From Chaetoderma sp. LZ-2023a (Eukaryota > Mollusca > Caudofoveata > Chaetodermatida > Chaetodermatidae), in the NCBI GenBank assembly GCA_034401795.1, contig CM067363.1, forward strand, positions 30,494,855 through 30,558,854: a stretch of 64,000 bases of DNA, read 5' to 3'. The notes under the pieces are model-generated. The model saw only the letters and a program-made list of their open reading frames with translations, had not been told where the DNA came from and searched no databases. A program made the translations under genes and the position numbers. This document shows, one piece after another, positions 20,041 through 30,763 of this stretch. Every line of letters starts with the position of its first letter. The first letter of the stretch is position 1.

Positions 20041-21102
20041 TCAGATCGGATGTGGCCTTCCGATATCAAGGATGTCAACATTCACAAAACGGGCTGATGA
20101 TTTCTGCTTAATGTCTTCCTTTAGCATCTCTAGGACTACCGTGTTTACAGCCCTTTGGACATGACGCTTCCATACACATTTAGGTGGTGGGTCTTGTAGC
20201 AGCAGGTGGGCTGATGGTAATTGATATTTTTGTAAAATCAATTCGACATCTTGAAACCAACTGTGTCTACCTTCTCTTTTCATAACGAGCTGCCGAATTG
20301 CTAACTGTTGTTCAACAGAGCCTTCACTCCTTAGTATTGCACCAAGTAATGTCATCTTCTTCTTTTCAATTTGCGCCTCTATCGGCAGTGCACCGAGAAG
20401 TAAATATGCCAGTGAATTTGCACAACTATTTGGCAGTGATTGCAATTGCTTTAAGGTTTTCCTTTCATGTGTAGTGATCTGATTCATTTCCTTCTTTGAT
20501 ATAATTAATGCCTCCAGTCCATACGTACATCGTGGTATTCCATATGCTGACCATAGTTTTATACTGACAATTGGGCTTAGTCCATTAATTCCATGAAAGC
20601 CAGCACGCATCAAGGAATAAGCTGTTGCACGAGCTTTTCTTATAATTTCTTTGCCTAGGCCACTTTTGTCGTCTGTTCTTATTAGTCCCAGATGTTTATA
20701 TTCCTTTACCACGTTAATCTTTTCTTCGTTTAGTGTCCACTCATATTCTGTTTCTTTGCCTTGATTGAAAACCATCACTTGGTTTTTGGCAATGCCATTA
20801 ACATACCGTTCTTTATTTGTATGCATTGTTGCAGCATTCAGTCCCACCTGTAACCCATCTGGGGATGTATCTAGGACTGTCTTATCATCACATAGTGTTA
20901 TTGAGCCCAGATATATTGAACCAATGTGTAGACCAGTTGCTGTTTGCTCAAGTAATTTTAGTAGCGGATCCTCATATGGTTTATGAAAATCAGGAGATGT
21001 GACCCCCACCTTGTAGAAGGCCTTGTTTGACAGCAAACTTTCTACTTCTATGTCCCTCCCACTTGACTTGTGCCAACAGGTTTCTGTACATTTCATTCCC
21101 AA
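20041..21102 (-). pseudogene. LINE-B RT palm end, thumb and connection
   Basis: Open for 353 residues. ITLCDDKTVLDTSPDGLQ holds the position of the catalytic box (Cys-Asp-Asp in place of Tyr-Ala-Asp-Asp). NQVMVFN and EYKHLGLIRTDD are the usual motifs after it, then AYGIPRCTYGLEALIISKKE (thumb) and LAYLLLGALPIEAQIEKKKM. The intact frame of more than 1 kb suggests a fairly young insertion. Confidence 0.85.
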
Positions 21103-21552
21103 TCAACCATAGCTTCCCTGTTATATCGAGGAGGTAAAGACGACACATAATGAAGAATGCCAGATAACACCAAAGGCTTGCTCTGTATCCATAAAGCCAA
21201 CATAGCAGGACACTGTATTTTCTCTGCATTCCGCTATAACTTCAGTCATTAGTACTGCTGCAACTGATGGTGATTTTCCAGATGTGAAACCAAATTGTAG
21301 ATTACTTTGGCTTTCTTAAATCAATGGTCTAATGTGCTTAAGGTAAAGCTTCTCAAAGACTTTTCCAACTATGGATGTCATTGTGATTTTCTGGTAATTA
21401 TCTGAGATTGTCACTGGCTTTCCAGCCTTCTTATTGATTGATGTAATCAGACCAGTTTTAAATGCATCTGGATATATACCTTCAGCTATGATCTTATTAT
21501 ACAGGATCAGAAGAGTGTGGATTAATAAGACACCACCATGTTTTAGGTGCTC

Positions 21553-22035
21553 TCATGAGAGTCCATCAGAATCTGAGGCCATTTTCAGGTGTAGCTCATT
21601 CACAGCACTGTTTACATCATCCCACGTGAAGGGATCTGGACTGGACGGATCATCACCACAGATAGATTTAATGTTGGTTATATCATCCTCAACCTGGTCT
21701 TTATATGCCATATTAAATGTGGGGGTTTCCTTTGGTGTTTCTAGCTCTTCAAAGTAAGTTTCCCATCCTTCTATTATATCATTTCCATGATACTCCTTAT
21801 CATTCACATGCAATACTTCTGTTGACAGAATTTTCTGTGATGTTTTTCTCTGAGTTCGTATTAGCTGTGCAAACAGTGACTGGTCTGAGGGTAGGGCCTT
21901 CATGATCTTGTTTGTAGTATCTTGCTCTGCTCTTGTTACAGCCTGCTGTTGCTCTCTCCGATACACCTTTTTAGCTTCTCTTAATTTGATCTTTGATGGA
22001 TGTTTTGGCCTTGAAGGCCTACCAGCACGAAGCAA
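21553..22035 (-). pseudogene. LINE-B linker and RT fingers
   Basis: Basic start (RAGRPSRPKHPSKIKLREAK), a helical stretch, FAQLIRTQRKTSQKILSTEV, then EGWETYFEELETPKE and VNSAVNELHLKMASDSDGLS. The last part corresponds to the K--KA-G-DG-- motif that opens RT. A stop follows; the RT core continues in other frames down to 21100. Confidence 0.8.
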
Positions 22036-22092
22036 TTGATGATGTAATGTTTTTGATATGTTTGATGTTTATGCAAGTTTATAATTCCAGAG

Positions 22093-23004
22093 TCAACCCT
22101 TCTTTGAAATCTTTGGTTTCCTCTCTGGGATTGCCCCATTAGTACTGGCCTTCATACATATGGTGACAGTAGTGATAAGTTCGTCTACTGATTTATTTGA
22201 TGAGCAGAGATCCTTTTGATGCAACATTCTTTCTAGATTTTCTTTATATTGAACCAGATCACCTTTTCCCCACTGAAGCTTTCTTTCTTGTACTGGCTTC
22301 AGCACATTGTTACTCATGCTGCTTTCCTTAACTGTAATGACAGCTCTAATTGGTAAATGATCTGAGCAGTTGTCGTATTCCTTTGATACCTGCTGAACTT
22401 GTTTTATGAGACCTATGTTTGATGCAATGATATAGTCAATCTGTGAAGAGCCATTTGCACATTCAAAGGTTTTTCCAACTGGATAATTTGGAACTAATTC
22501 TAACTGGTTCTTGGTGCAGAAATCTTTTAATAGTTTGTCTCTTGCATCTGGATATTCTGAATGCAATGATGCATTTAAATCGCCGCATATCAGGACATCA
22601 TTGGAGTCTTTATATTTGTTCAGTAGTTCCTGCCATTCTGCTAAGATTTCCATATATTCCTCATTATATTTGCTACACCCTTTACATGGGGCATATGTTG
22701 CTATAATGATGACTGTAGGTGATGAGTTTATTTTTATGCAGACTATTCTATTTGAACCATCAGGTAGACTTTCAATTATACTATTTAGCTCGTCTCTCCA
22801 GCTTATATTTGATCCGCCGTATCCCCGTGGTAACTGTATGGGGGGGGGGGGGGGTAATGGATTGCCTTCATCCACATATCTGGAATGATGCGGGAAACCA
22901 GGAAGTAGGCTTTTCATCCAGTATTTTTCACAGCCATATAGCCAATGTTCTTGCCGGGCTATAATGTCTATTTGATCTCTCTCACACAGTTTCTGGGTAT
23001 ACAT
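22093..23004 (-). pseudogene. LINE-B APE-type endonuclease
   Basis: 303 residues open. QEHWLYG corresponds to the catalytic Glu segment, GYGGSNISWRDEL follows, then IIIATYAPCKG, VLICGDLNASL (catalytic Asp-x-Asn), SQIDYIIAS and NCSDHLPIRAVI (the final Ser-Asp-His). All the hallmark residues of an apurinic-like endonuclease are visible, so this domain looks intact, apart from a Pro run coded by a C-run (PPPPPP). It nicks the target DNA in active relatives. Confidence 0.85.
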
Positions 23005-23084
23005 AAAATTACCGTTTAAGTTATTGATATTGAAAGATGCTATCTTGAGATTTTTGTAACTCGGCCTGGCCCTAAAAAAGACTG

Positions 23085-24668
23085 GTCATTATCACAAGGC
23101 TGCTGGACTGACTGGTTATCATGTTGCTGTCGGATTGAGTAGATACCATGCTCCTGCTGGTTTGACTGATAACAACACTTCTGGTTTGTTTGGTCGCCAT
23201 ACTTCTGGTTTGAATGATTATTTGACTGCTGGTCTGAATGATTATTTGACTGCTAGTCTGAATATATACACTTGTCTTGCAGATGGAATGACTGGTCGCC
23301 ATGCTGTTGCTTCACTGTCTGGTCAACCTGTTGTTGCTGGACTGACTGGTCACCATACTTGATTGACAGGTCACCACGTTGCTGCTGGACTGACTGGTCA
23401 CCATACTGGACAGACTGGTCCCCGTGCGGCTGCTGGACTGACTGAACGTCATGTTGTTGCTGGACTGACTGGTCATCATGCTCGACTGACTGGTCTCCAT
23501 ACTGGACTGACTGGTCACCATACTTTATTGATTGGTCACCATGCTGGACTGAATGGTTACCATGCTGCTGATGGACTGACTGGTGGTCACCATGCTGTTG
23601 TTTTACTGACTGGTCACCATGCTGCTGTGGGACTGTCTGACTGGCTGGCTGGTCATCATACTGGACTGACCGGTCAACATACTGGACTGACTTGCTACCA
23701 CACTGGATTGACTGGTCACCATACTGGACTGATTGGTCACCTTGATATTGTTGGACTGACTGGTCACCATGTGGTTGCCGGACTGACTGCTCACCATGCT
23801 GTTGCTGGACTGATTGGTCGTGCCACTGGACTGACTGGTCCCCATACTGGACTGACTGGTCACCATATTTGATTGATTGAACATCATACTGCTGCTGGAC
23901 TGAATGGTTACAATGCTGCTGCTGGACTGACTGGTCACCATGCTGTTGTTGAACTGACTGGCCACTATAGGACTGTCTGACTGGCTGGCTTGTCATCATA
24001 CTGGAGTGACCGGTTAACATACTGGACTGACTTGTTACCACACTGGACTGATTGGTCACCATACTGGACTGACTGATCGCCATACTGGACTGGCAGATCA
24101 CCTTGATGCTGTTGGACTGACTGGTCACCATGCTGTTGCTGGACTGACTGGTCGTCTCACTGGACTGACTGGTCACCATACTGGACTGACTGGTCAGCGT
24201 ATTTGATTGATTGAACATCATACAGCTGCCGGATTGAATGGTTACCATACTGCTGCTGGACTGACTGGTCACCATACATGGATGATTGGTCACCATATTT
24301 TACTGACAGGTCACCATAATATTGTTGGACTGACTAGTCACCATACTGTTGCTGGACTGACTGCTCACCATGGCGCCGTTGAACTGACAAGTTACCATGC
24401 TGCTTTTGGACTCACTGATCACCATGCTGCTCTTGGACTATCTGACTTACTGACTGGTAACTATACTGGACTGACTGGTCACCATACTGGACTAACTGGT
24501 CACCACACTGGACTAACCGGTCACCACATTGTACTGACTTGTCACCATACTTGACTGACTCGTCACAATACTCGACTGACTGATCACCATACTTGACTGA
24601 CAGGTCACCATATTTGACTGATTGATCACATGCTGCTGCTGGACTGACTGGTCACCATGCTGTTGTTT
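23085..24668. repeat. Minisatellite with 21/27-bp units and higher-order repeat
   Basis: The 21-base unit is GGTCACCATACTGGACTGACT, and a longer form of 27 has GCTGTTGCT inserted. Both are multiples of three, so frames stay open: LTGHHTG-type on plus (23363-23872) and MVTSQSS or QQHGDQSVQ-type on minus (23253-24296). A higher-order period of 340 bases is visible: GACTGTCTGACTGGCTGGCT starts at 23631 and 23971 with matching unit order after each. No start context, splice sites or signal peptide support a gene, so I treat the frames as by-products. Confidence 0.9.
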
Positions 24669-24682
24669 GGCTAACTAATGTA

Positions 24683-24719
24683 GTGCTAATGTGGCGCAGA
24701 ATGTTATTGCGTTCCTGGC
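24683..24719 (-). mobile_element. LINE-A scrap
   Basis: GCTAATGTGGCGCAGAATGT and TATTGCGTTCCTGGCGTAGT match, in reverse, 6950-6990 of LINE-A copy 1. Only about 37 bases remain between the minisatellite and the MITE arm that follows. Confidence 0.75.
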
Positions 24720-24838
24720 GTAGTTTGACGTACTTATCTACGTCATTCATGAGGTCATTCATTATGATGTCATTCTACACATCACGCAGTTCATCATGAC
24801 GTCATATGATGGGTGAGTACTCTGGAAAGGTGAATTGT
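24720..24838 (+). mobile_element. Hairpin MITE right arm only
   Basis: GACGTACTTATCTACGTCAT, CATTCATTATGATGTCATTC, ATCATGACGTCATATGATGG and end CTCTGGAAAGGTGAATTG. Hairpin and left arm are absent; the LINE-A scrap joins directly. Confidence 0.85.
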
Positions 24839-24884
24839 ACCAGCTAGTGTTTGACTGAATCTGTGTTATGGTTAGCATTTGGTC

Positions 24885-25460
24885 ATGGTGTAAAACTTTG
24901 TTACATTGCAGCTCATACTATTGCATCCCGGTTAGAAGCGGAATGTTCTTCGTGTTTACCCTTTCTCCATGCTGTGTCTGGACAGCATGGGATGTATGGT
25001 ACTCTTCAAAGCATCTCTGGCAATTTTTTTCGGATTCCATTTCATGTAGCTTGCCATACACCACAAAATAACCTAGAAGAACTAGAAAGATGTGATGTGC
25101 TTCTATATAATTAGACATCGTCACTGAGCTGAGTGAATGACGCTCGTAAAGAACTGTTTGCTCATGTTTTACTGTTTACTCATGTGAACCGTAAGATTGA
25201 GAACATCCCACAAACCAGTGCAGCATACAGCAGCGCAGTAAGCGTGCTGCAAATCAGGCTGGATACATTTGGGGGTTATGCACTCATTGCAGATCATACT
25301 CTACCATTATCTGAAGACTGTGTCTGGACAGGAGATGATGATTGTTAGTCTCTAGCATGGACAACACTTTCTGAAGCAGCATAAGTATGTGGCGAACTGA
25401 ATAATGCCGGTGCAAACGAAAGTGTGCAGCACGGTGTAACTGTAAGAAAGCACGGCTCCG
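24885..25460 (+). pseudogene. Broken fragment of an uncharacterised repeat-family ORF (C-terminal part)
   Basis: Plus-strand frames read AAHTIASRLEAECSSCLPFL, HAVSG, then NRKIENIPQTSAA, GGYALIADHTLPLSEDCVW, and SLAWTTLSEAA and VCGEL. I remember this order (LPF-HA--G, then KIENIPPT-AAL, GQAL-A-P-LPSP--WGW, LWTTLPEA--VC-EL) from uncharacterised repetitive ORFs in several invertebrates. Function is unknown. The copy is old and broken. A second piece of what may be the same family lies at 63005-63850. Confidence 0.5.
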
Positions 25461-25647
25461 TTTTACTCAGTTACATGTTTTTGTGCTGGTCAATGCATTA
25501 CAGACTAAGCGACATAGTCAATTCGTACAGGCAAACTTGGGCATAGCGGATACTTTATCAATGAGTAGTCACTAAAGACTGGTGTTTCTTAATGCATAGC
25601 TATTACCATGGTAATAGTTCTTGGCGGCACAAAATGCCGGTTCTTTA

Positions 25648-26047
25648 ATGGATCTTTCTTGCTACGCCCCGCCCATCACTAGCTAAGCTCCACCGACACC
25701 TTGCTGTGTTTGGATTGATCGATCACCGAATGCCCTAGCTATCAATTTCCTGAAAACTATACAGGGAAGCTGTTGAATATTTTCTAACTAATTTGACTGG
25801 GTGCTGTTGCTGCCTATGGCAGCAACAGCGCCCAATCAAATTAGTTTCAAAATATTCAACATAATATTTATTAAATAGTAAAAGCAAACACTTTGTACAA
25901 CAACGAATAGACCGTCTTCAAATATGCGTTCGTGACGTACTTATCGACGTCATTCGTTATGATGTCATTCATTATGATGTCATTCTACACATCACATAGT
26001 TTATTATGACGTCATATGATGGGTGGGTACTCTAGAAAGGTGCATTG
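25648..26047 (+). mobile_element. Hairpin MITE copy, full length
   Basis: AATGGATCTTTCTTGCTACG, CCCCGCCCATCAC, GTTTGGATTGATCGATCACC, near-perfect hairpin (25767-25862), GCGTTCGTGACGTACTTATC, TTATGACGTCATATGATGGG and end CTAGAAAGGTGCATTG. Very similar to 14971-15370, and with it forms a subfamily (GATGGGTGGGTACTCT near the right end). Confidence 0.9.
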
Positions 26048-26156
26048 AGACTGGTGGTCTTGACACCACTTGTTTTAATGAACCGTCATCTTCAGGTCCT
26101 AAAACCAAGTCGCTGTTTATATTTAGACGCAACTTTCCCAATTATCATGTCAATCA

Positions 26157-26381
26157 TTGACCCTTTAATGGTCAAAATTAGTCATATAAAGTGTTTGCAT
26201 GGATAGTGTCAATTTGCTGACCAAGAGAATATTTTTAATCTACTACTGCAATGACTGGCCTGATTACCGAGCCAGTTATTTCAGTTGTAGATTTTCTAAA
26301 ATGTTCTCTTGGTCATATGGATATTTCACAAGACGACTGTAGAACATACTTTTGTTCATTTTGCTCGTTAAAGGGTTAAAG
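26157..26381. mobile_element. Fold-back element (GGCTCG/CGAGCC family), copy
   Basis: TTGACCCTTTAATG at left and CTCGTTAAAGGGTTAA at right are inverted ends. The centre is GACTGGCC-TGATTACC-GAGCCAGTTA with flanking inverse arms (CCAAGAGAATATTTTTAATC and GATTTTCTAAAATGTTCTCT). Confidence 0.75.
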
Positions 26382-26984
26382 CTATTGTGCTCCAGTCTTT
26401 TTGCTAGTTATTTCTTAGTCAGAAATATGCGATTGAGTTGATAAATCGGTATATAGTGCTTTTATTTTCCAGGAGCCCTTCTTTAACGCTAATAACAATT
26501 ATGCTCTAGATTTGGATTGTCCAGTTTTATCGTGTGGCGGCCACCGTGGATGTGAATACAGTTTCCATACGTATTGCTGCCATTTCTTTTAACATAGCCA
26601 AGGCAGTGATACAATTTTAACAAGAGGACCAAGGGGCCTGTATTGCTCACGTGGAATTATTGGTCAATGGCACGACGGAATAAGAGATGGCTACTGGAAA
26701 ACTTTACCAATCCTGTGAGTTTAATTAAAATCCACCCATCTTTGGTAATAAATTAATTATATGACCTTTAATACGTATACAAATTACACTGCTATGATAA
26801 TTAGAAGCAAAAACACAACATTTACATATTTTCATCTTGAATTTTGCATTTTAAGTGGGAAACAGTCGTCAAAAGCAAATGTTACCCTTTTTTTTTTAAA
26901 CTGTCATGCTTTCTTCAAAAAGTACACAACTTTGATACAATTTGCTACCAGTATCTGCCCCACTATAGGAATTGTGTGTCTTTA
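26382..26984. other. No gene recognised
   Basis: AT-rich. A GTGTGGCGGCCACCG stretch near 26531 is an isolated GC island. 26696-26970 shows faint similarity in reverse to 16620-16900 (TTACCAATC, GTAATTAG, CATTTTAAGTGGGAAACAGT) but no gene. Confidence 0.4.
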
Positions 26985-27192
26985 ACAATTAATAAACATT
27001 CTGTTGAATATTTTGACTGGGCGCTGTTGCTGCACCGTGTCAAATTAGTTTCAAAATATAATATACCTGTATAGTTTTCTGGAAATTGATAGTCAGGGAG
27101 TTCAGGGATCGATCGATCCCAACACGAGCGAGGTATGAGTGGAGATTAAATAGAAATGGGCGGAGCATAGCTAAAACTGGACAGGTCCATTC
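26985..27192 (-). mobile_element. Hairpin MITE copy, reverse, right arm absent
   Basis: It starts TTAATAAACATTCTGTTGAA, has a partly deleted hairpin, CTGGAAATTGATAGTCAGGG, the perfect palindrome GGGATCGATCGATCCC (27105-27120), CACGAGCGAGG and end AACTGGACAGGTCCATTC. Confidence 0.85.
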
Positions 27193-27379
27193 ATACATTT
27201 TCCTGAGTTACTTTTCAAATTCGTGACGGATTTACTTCATTTTGATTTTAACGTAAAAAAACTCGTAACGCATTTTGATTATGACGTTAGACACTTAAGT
27301 GAAGGATACACGTTGACCTAATGTCACATGGAACGCCTGTTTTGCGATGGACGGGTCAGATCTGACACTCAAATATCTG

Positions 27380-27713
27380 ACGTCAAATTTATCACTGGAT
27401 AATCGCGCCAGTTATTCCAGTGGTAAACTTTCAAATTAATCTTCTCCATTTATGCGAATGGAATTGACTCTGGACAAGTAAAAACTTTCTTTACCCTTAA
27501 CCCGTTAATGACTAAATTTTGCCCAAAAAATCAAACTATTTGCTAATTCAATGCCCATTTGCAGACTACGTGGACTTCTTTTGAAAATTTAACACTGGAA
27601 TGACAGCGGTAAATTTTCGAAAATACTCTTCATTTGGCCTGGAAATGGACATTCTTCAAGACCACTGCAGAGGCCGGTTTTGGCCGATTTCGTCAAGAAA
27701 TGGTTAATAGTTA
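27380..27713. mobile_element. Fold-back element copies, one partial and one full
   Basis: A half copy at about 27385-27480 (GCGCCAGTTATTCCAGTGGT) precedes a fuller one from TTAACCCGTTAATGAC (27498) to GAAATGGTTAATAGTTAA (27713). The centre of the second has lost the GGCTCG/CGAGCC stem. Confidence 0.65.
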
Positions 27714-27804
27714 AGCCCACAGGACAACAAATAGCTATTTTTGTAAATCCCTGTAGTAATTTTATAAATTTTTTATTTTCTTTGCCTTTGAAAATCTCTA
27801 TGGA

Positions 27805-28170
27805 AGATTCCAATTTCTCAGTCAATCATATGACGTCATAATCAACCACGTGACGAGTATGCCCAATTCATTATTCAATTTAGTTTCGTAATGAATGACG
27901 TAGATAAGTTCGTCACGAACATTGATGACGGACTAGACGTTGTTGTACGAATTGTATGCCTACTATTTAATAAACATGCTGTTGAATATTTTGAAACTAA
28001 TTTGACTGAGCACTGTTGCTGCAATAGCGCCCAGCTAAATTAATTTCAAAATATTCAACAACTTGCCTGTATAGTTTTCTGGAAATTGATGGTCATGGAG
28101 TTCAGCGATCGATCGATCGCAAAACAGGTGAAGTGTGGGTGGAGCTTAGTTAGAGACTAACCTCCTCCAT
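27805..28170 (-). mobile_element. Hairpin MITE copy, reverse, full length
   Basis: CAATCATATGACGTCATAAT, CATTACGTAG-type arm, ACGAATTGTATGCC, TTTAATAAACATGCTGTTG, hairpin (27989-28063), CTGGAAATTGATGGTCATGG, GATCGATCGATCGC and end CTCCTCCATTGA. It belongs to the subfamily with TCCTCCATTGA ends. Confidence 0.85.
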
Positions 28171-28451
28171 TGATATGATTAGCGTTGTGAGCTCATTGAG
28201 GCACTGTTGGCACAAGAGGTGTTAAGCTCCCCTAGGATAGACAAGAGGCCTGTTATAATCATCCATATTGTGGAGCCAAGAGTAAGTGTCCGCAATATAC
28301 AGGTTTAACTATATTTAGCCTTTTCAACCATGCATTGATTATGACATCATATGATTTGACTGAGAGACGGTATTCCTATATTATGATCTCAAATACTTGA
28401 GTGATTGATGGATATACGACAGGAAGAATTGAAAAAACATCTACCGTACTC
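28171..28451. other. No gene recognised
   Basis: Short spacer. It includes CATGCATTGATTATGACATC and TATGATTTGACTGAGAG near 28330, which look like a scrap of MITE right arm. Confidence 0.4.
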
Positions 28452-28849
28452 TCAATGGAGAAAACTGGTTTTAGCTATGCCCTGTCCATCTACAGATAAG
28501 CTCTACCTACGCTATGGCCGAGTTGGGATCAATCGATCGCTGCACTCACTGAATGTCAATTTTCTGAGAACTATACAGGTAAGCTGTTGAATATTTTGAA
28601 ACTAATTTAACTGGGTGCTGTTGCTGCCTCTGGCAGCATCAAATTAATTTCAAAATATTCAACAGAATGTGTATTAAATCGTAGCGACATACAATCCGTA
28701 CAACAACGCTTAGTCCGTCATCGATTAAGCGCTCGTGACGAACTTATCTACGTCATTCATGACGTAATTGATTATGATGTCATCCTACACGTCACGTAGT
28801 TGATGATGACATCATATGATTGATAGATGAAATGGAATCCTCCATTGAT
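28452..28849 (+). mobile_element. Hairpin MITE copy, full length, TCCTCCATTGA subfamily
   Basis: The left end TCAATGGAGAAAACTGG is inverted against the right end ATGGAATCCTCCATTGA. Inside: GTTGGGATCAATCGATCGC, hairpin with partial loss, GTATTAAATCGTAGCGACAT, CGTCATTCATGACGTAATTG, ACACGTCACGTAGTTG. Confidence 0.9.
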
Positions 28850-29394
28850 CGAATCAGCTTCCCGTTTTAAAATATAATTTCATAATCTGATTTTAATCAG
28901 ATTGTTCTTTAAATTAAAATACTATAATTTAACATATATCGCCTAAACTAAAATATATATACATTTTAATGATTAAATTCAACAGTTTACCCTACATACT
29001 CACGTTAGTCGTTAGTTTCGTGTGAGTTCAGTATGGTCCTGCAGCGAGCGTTCTCCGGAGCTGATGAGGGCGGCGCTGTTGTTTGACGTTATTACCAACC
29101 CTTCACAAGAGAATGACTGACTGACTGATTAGATGGCAGGCCACTCCACCTTTCCAAAGTCCTATTGTGTCAACCTTGTGATCAGGTCCTCTCGCGTTAT
29201 CTGAAGACGTTATCGCCAAGAGAAAGGTACCTAGAGTACATCGATCGTTTTAAACACCTCATCTCTGCCCTCCTTACTGATAACGCAACATGTTAACTAC
29301 ATCCATAACATGAATAGGCCACGGCATTCGCCATTACGTTATTATTCACCCTGAAAACAGCACAGACCACAACCGACACATGCGTTACAATGTA
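28850..29394. other. No gene; small perfect palindrome
   Basis: AATCTGATTTTAATCAGATT at about 28894-28913 is a perfect stem. The region 29030-29340 is richer in GC (AGCGAGCGTTCTCCGG) but has no supported frame. Confidence 0.45.
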
Positions 29395-29665
29395 AGGAAT
29401 GTTTTGCTGAATATTTTGAAACTAATCTGACTGGGAGTTGTTGCTGCCATAGGCGGCAACAGCTCCCAGTCAAATTAATTTCAAAATATCCAGCGCTTAC
29501 CTGTATAGTTACAGGTATACAGATAAGCTCCACCTACTCGCCTTGGCCGAGTTGGGATCAATCGATCCCTGCACTCACTGAATGTCAATTTCCTGAAAAC
29601 TATATAGGTAAGCTGTTGAATATTTTCAAACTAATTTAAGTGGGTGATGTTGCTGCCGATTGTCC
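29395..29665. mobile_element. Two hairpin pieces in tandem
   Basis: 29400-29512 is a hairpin with short flanks (GCTGAATATTTTGAAAC .. GCGGCAACAGCTCCCAG). 29513-29665 is a left arm (ATAAGCTCCACCTACTCGCC, GTTGGGATCAATCGATCCC) with the first half of a hairpin ending at TTGCTGCCGAT. Confidence 0.75.
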
Positions 29666-29690
29666 TATATGTGAAAATTTCAGGAGTTAA

Positions 29691-29920
29691 CGGGTTACGT
29701 CCTGCCCCTATATAGCATGATTGCTCAAGAAAATCTAATTTCTTGCTGATTGAAGTTTCGTTTGCACGCCAAGAGAAGCCTATCTTTGAAATTTTACGAC
29801 TGGAACGCCTGGCTCTGATATCGAGTCAGTCATTCCAGCGATAAATCTTCAATAAAAAATTGTCTTCTCTTCTCTTCGCGTTCAAATGGACATTCGTCAA
29901 GACCGCTGCATCCAAATTAG
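29691..29920. mobile_element. Fold-back element copy
   Basis: GAGTTAACGGGTTACG at left, then CGCCAAGAGAAGCC, ACTGGAACGCCTGGCTCTGA, TCGAGTCAGTCATTCCAGCG, CTTCTCTTCTC and GGACATTCGTCAAGACCGCT. Confidence 0.75.
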
Positions 29921-30119
29921 ACCCGACTAAGACTGAGGGAACCTAACCCCAGAATAGATTGTATCTGAGCTTAATTTTTGGTTGCATGGACATCGTGTCT
30001 CCTTGACAAACTACTCCCAAATGCTGTAAGCAAACTAAAATAAGAGCTCACCAAACGGCGCATAATACTCCGCCACGATGACAACCCAATGAATGAGAGC
30101 TATCAGAAAATATTTATTT

Positions 30120-30745
30120 CTTCCTCACACCCAGACCAGTCATCCTTATGAAGCGTCAAAGCGATCTGTTAAATGGTCAAGGAGGTATCGTCCGGAAACC
30201 AATTTTCAAGATGATCACCGGACTGGCGGTCATATTGGATTTCTTATCATCGTAAATTTTGTTCACCAGACATATTGCAACCACCCTATGAAGTGATCCG
30301 ATAAATGGTAACGGACATATTATCCAGAAACCAACTTTCAAGATGGCAGTTTGGATCATCGTCAATCTCGACAGGCTTCTTCACCAGAGTTATCATCAGG
30401 AAACCAATTTTCAAGATGGCCGCCGGTGGCCCTCTTGGATGTCGGATCATCGTCGATTTCTAGAGGTTTCTTCCTCAGAGCTAGCCCAACTACCCTAAGA
30501 AATTTCAAAGTGATCCGATACATGATAACAGAGTTATCATCCGGAAATCAATTTTCAAGATGGCCGCCGGTGGCTGGCGGCTTTCTTGGATTTCGGATCA
30601 TCGTCGATTTCTAGAGGTTTCTTCCTCAGAGCTAGCCCAATCACCCAATGGAGTTTCAATGTGATCCGACAAACGGTAATGGAGTTATCATCCGGAAACC
30701 ACTCTGCCACCCGCACGCCCAACCGCCCGCCCGGACGGACGGCGC
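30120..30745 (+). repeat. Tandem-core array of about 143-bp units with GACGG tail
   Basis: Units start with GTTATCATCCGGAAACCAAT and TTTCAAGATGGCCGCCGGTG, at about 30184, 30316, 30389, 30532 and 30674 (spacing 142-143 for the last three). The end is GCCCGGACGGACGGCGCCAT. Same layout as the arrays at 2731 and 56772; the phrase GTTATCATCCGGAAA is shared with the latter. Confidence 0.75.
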
Positions 30746-30763
30746 CATTAGGCCTACATAATA

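Larger units (their letters stand above)
19610..23065 (-). mobile_element. LINE-B: endonuclease, RT and Cys/His knuckle
   Basis: Long non-LTR element in reverse. The 5' end abuts a minisatellite near 23065-23085 and the 3' end is near 19610. Domain order on the minus strand: endonuclease (22093-23004), linker and RT fingers (21553-22035), RT core with decayed frames (21100-21550), RT palm end, thumb and C-terminal part (20041-21102), and a zinc-knuckle region (about 19619-20040). A G-run near 22845 lies in the endonuclease. Breaks in the RT core make it inactive. Confidence 0.9.

Noticed and set aside
23253-24554. Repetitive protein of GDQSVQ or LTGHHTG units as a real gene
   Set aside because: Both strands are equally open and the 340-base higher-order period breaks the frame, so it is treated as a minisatellite and only reported as a finding.
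23085-24668. CRISPR-like array
   Set aside because: Animal genome, repeats without regular spacers, unit length varies; it is a minisatellite.
24851-25348. Host gene of unknown function
   Set aside because: Residue order fits a multi-copy repetitive ORF family and the reading is broken; no splice sites found.
30177-30614. Short frames in the 30 kb array
   Set aside because: They repeat with the 143-base unit and change frame from unit to unit.
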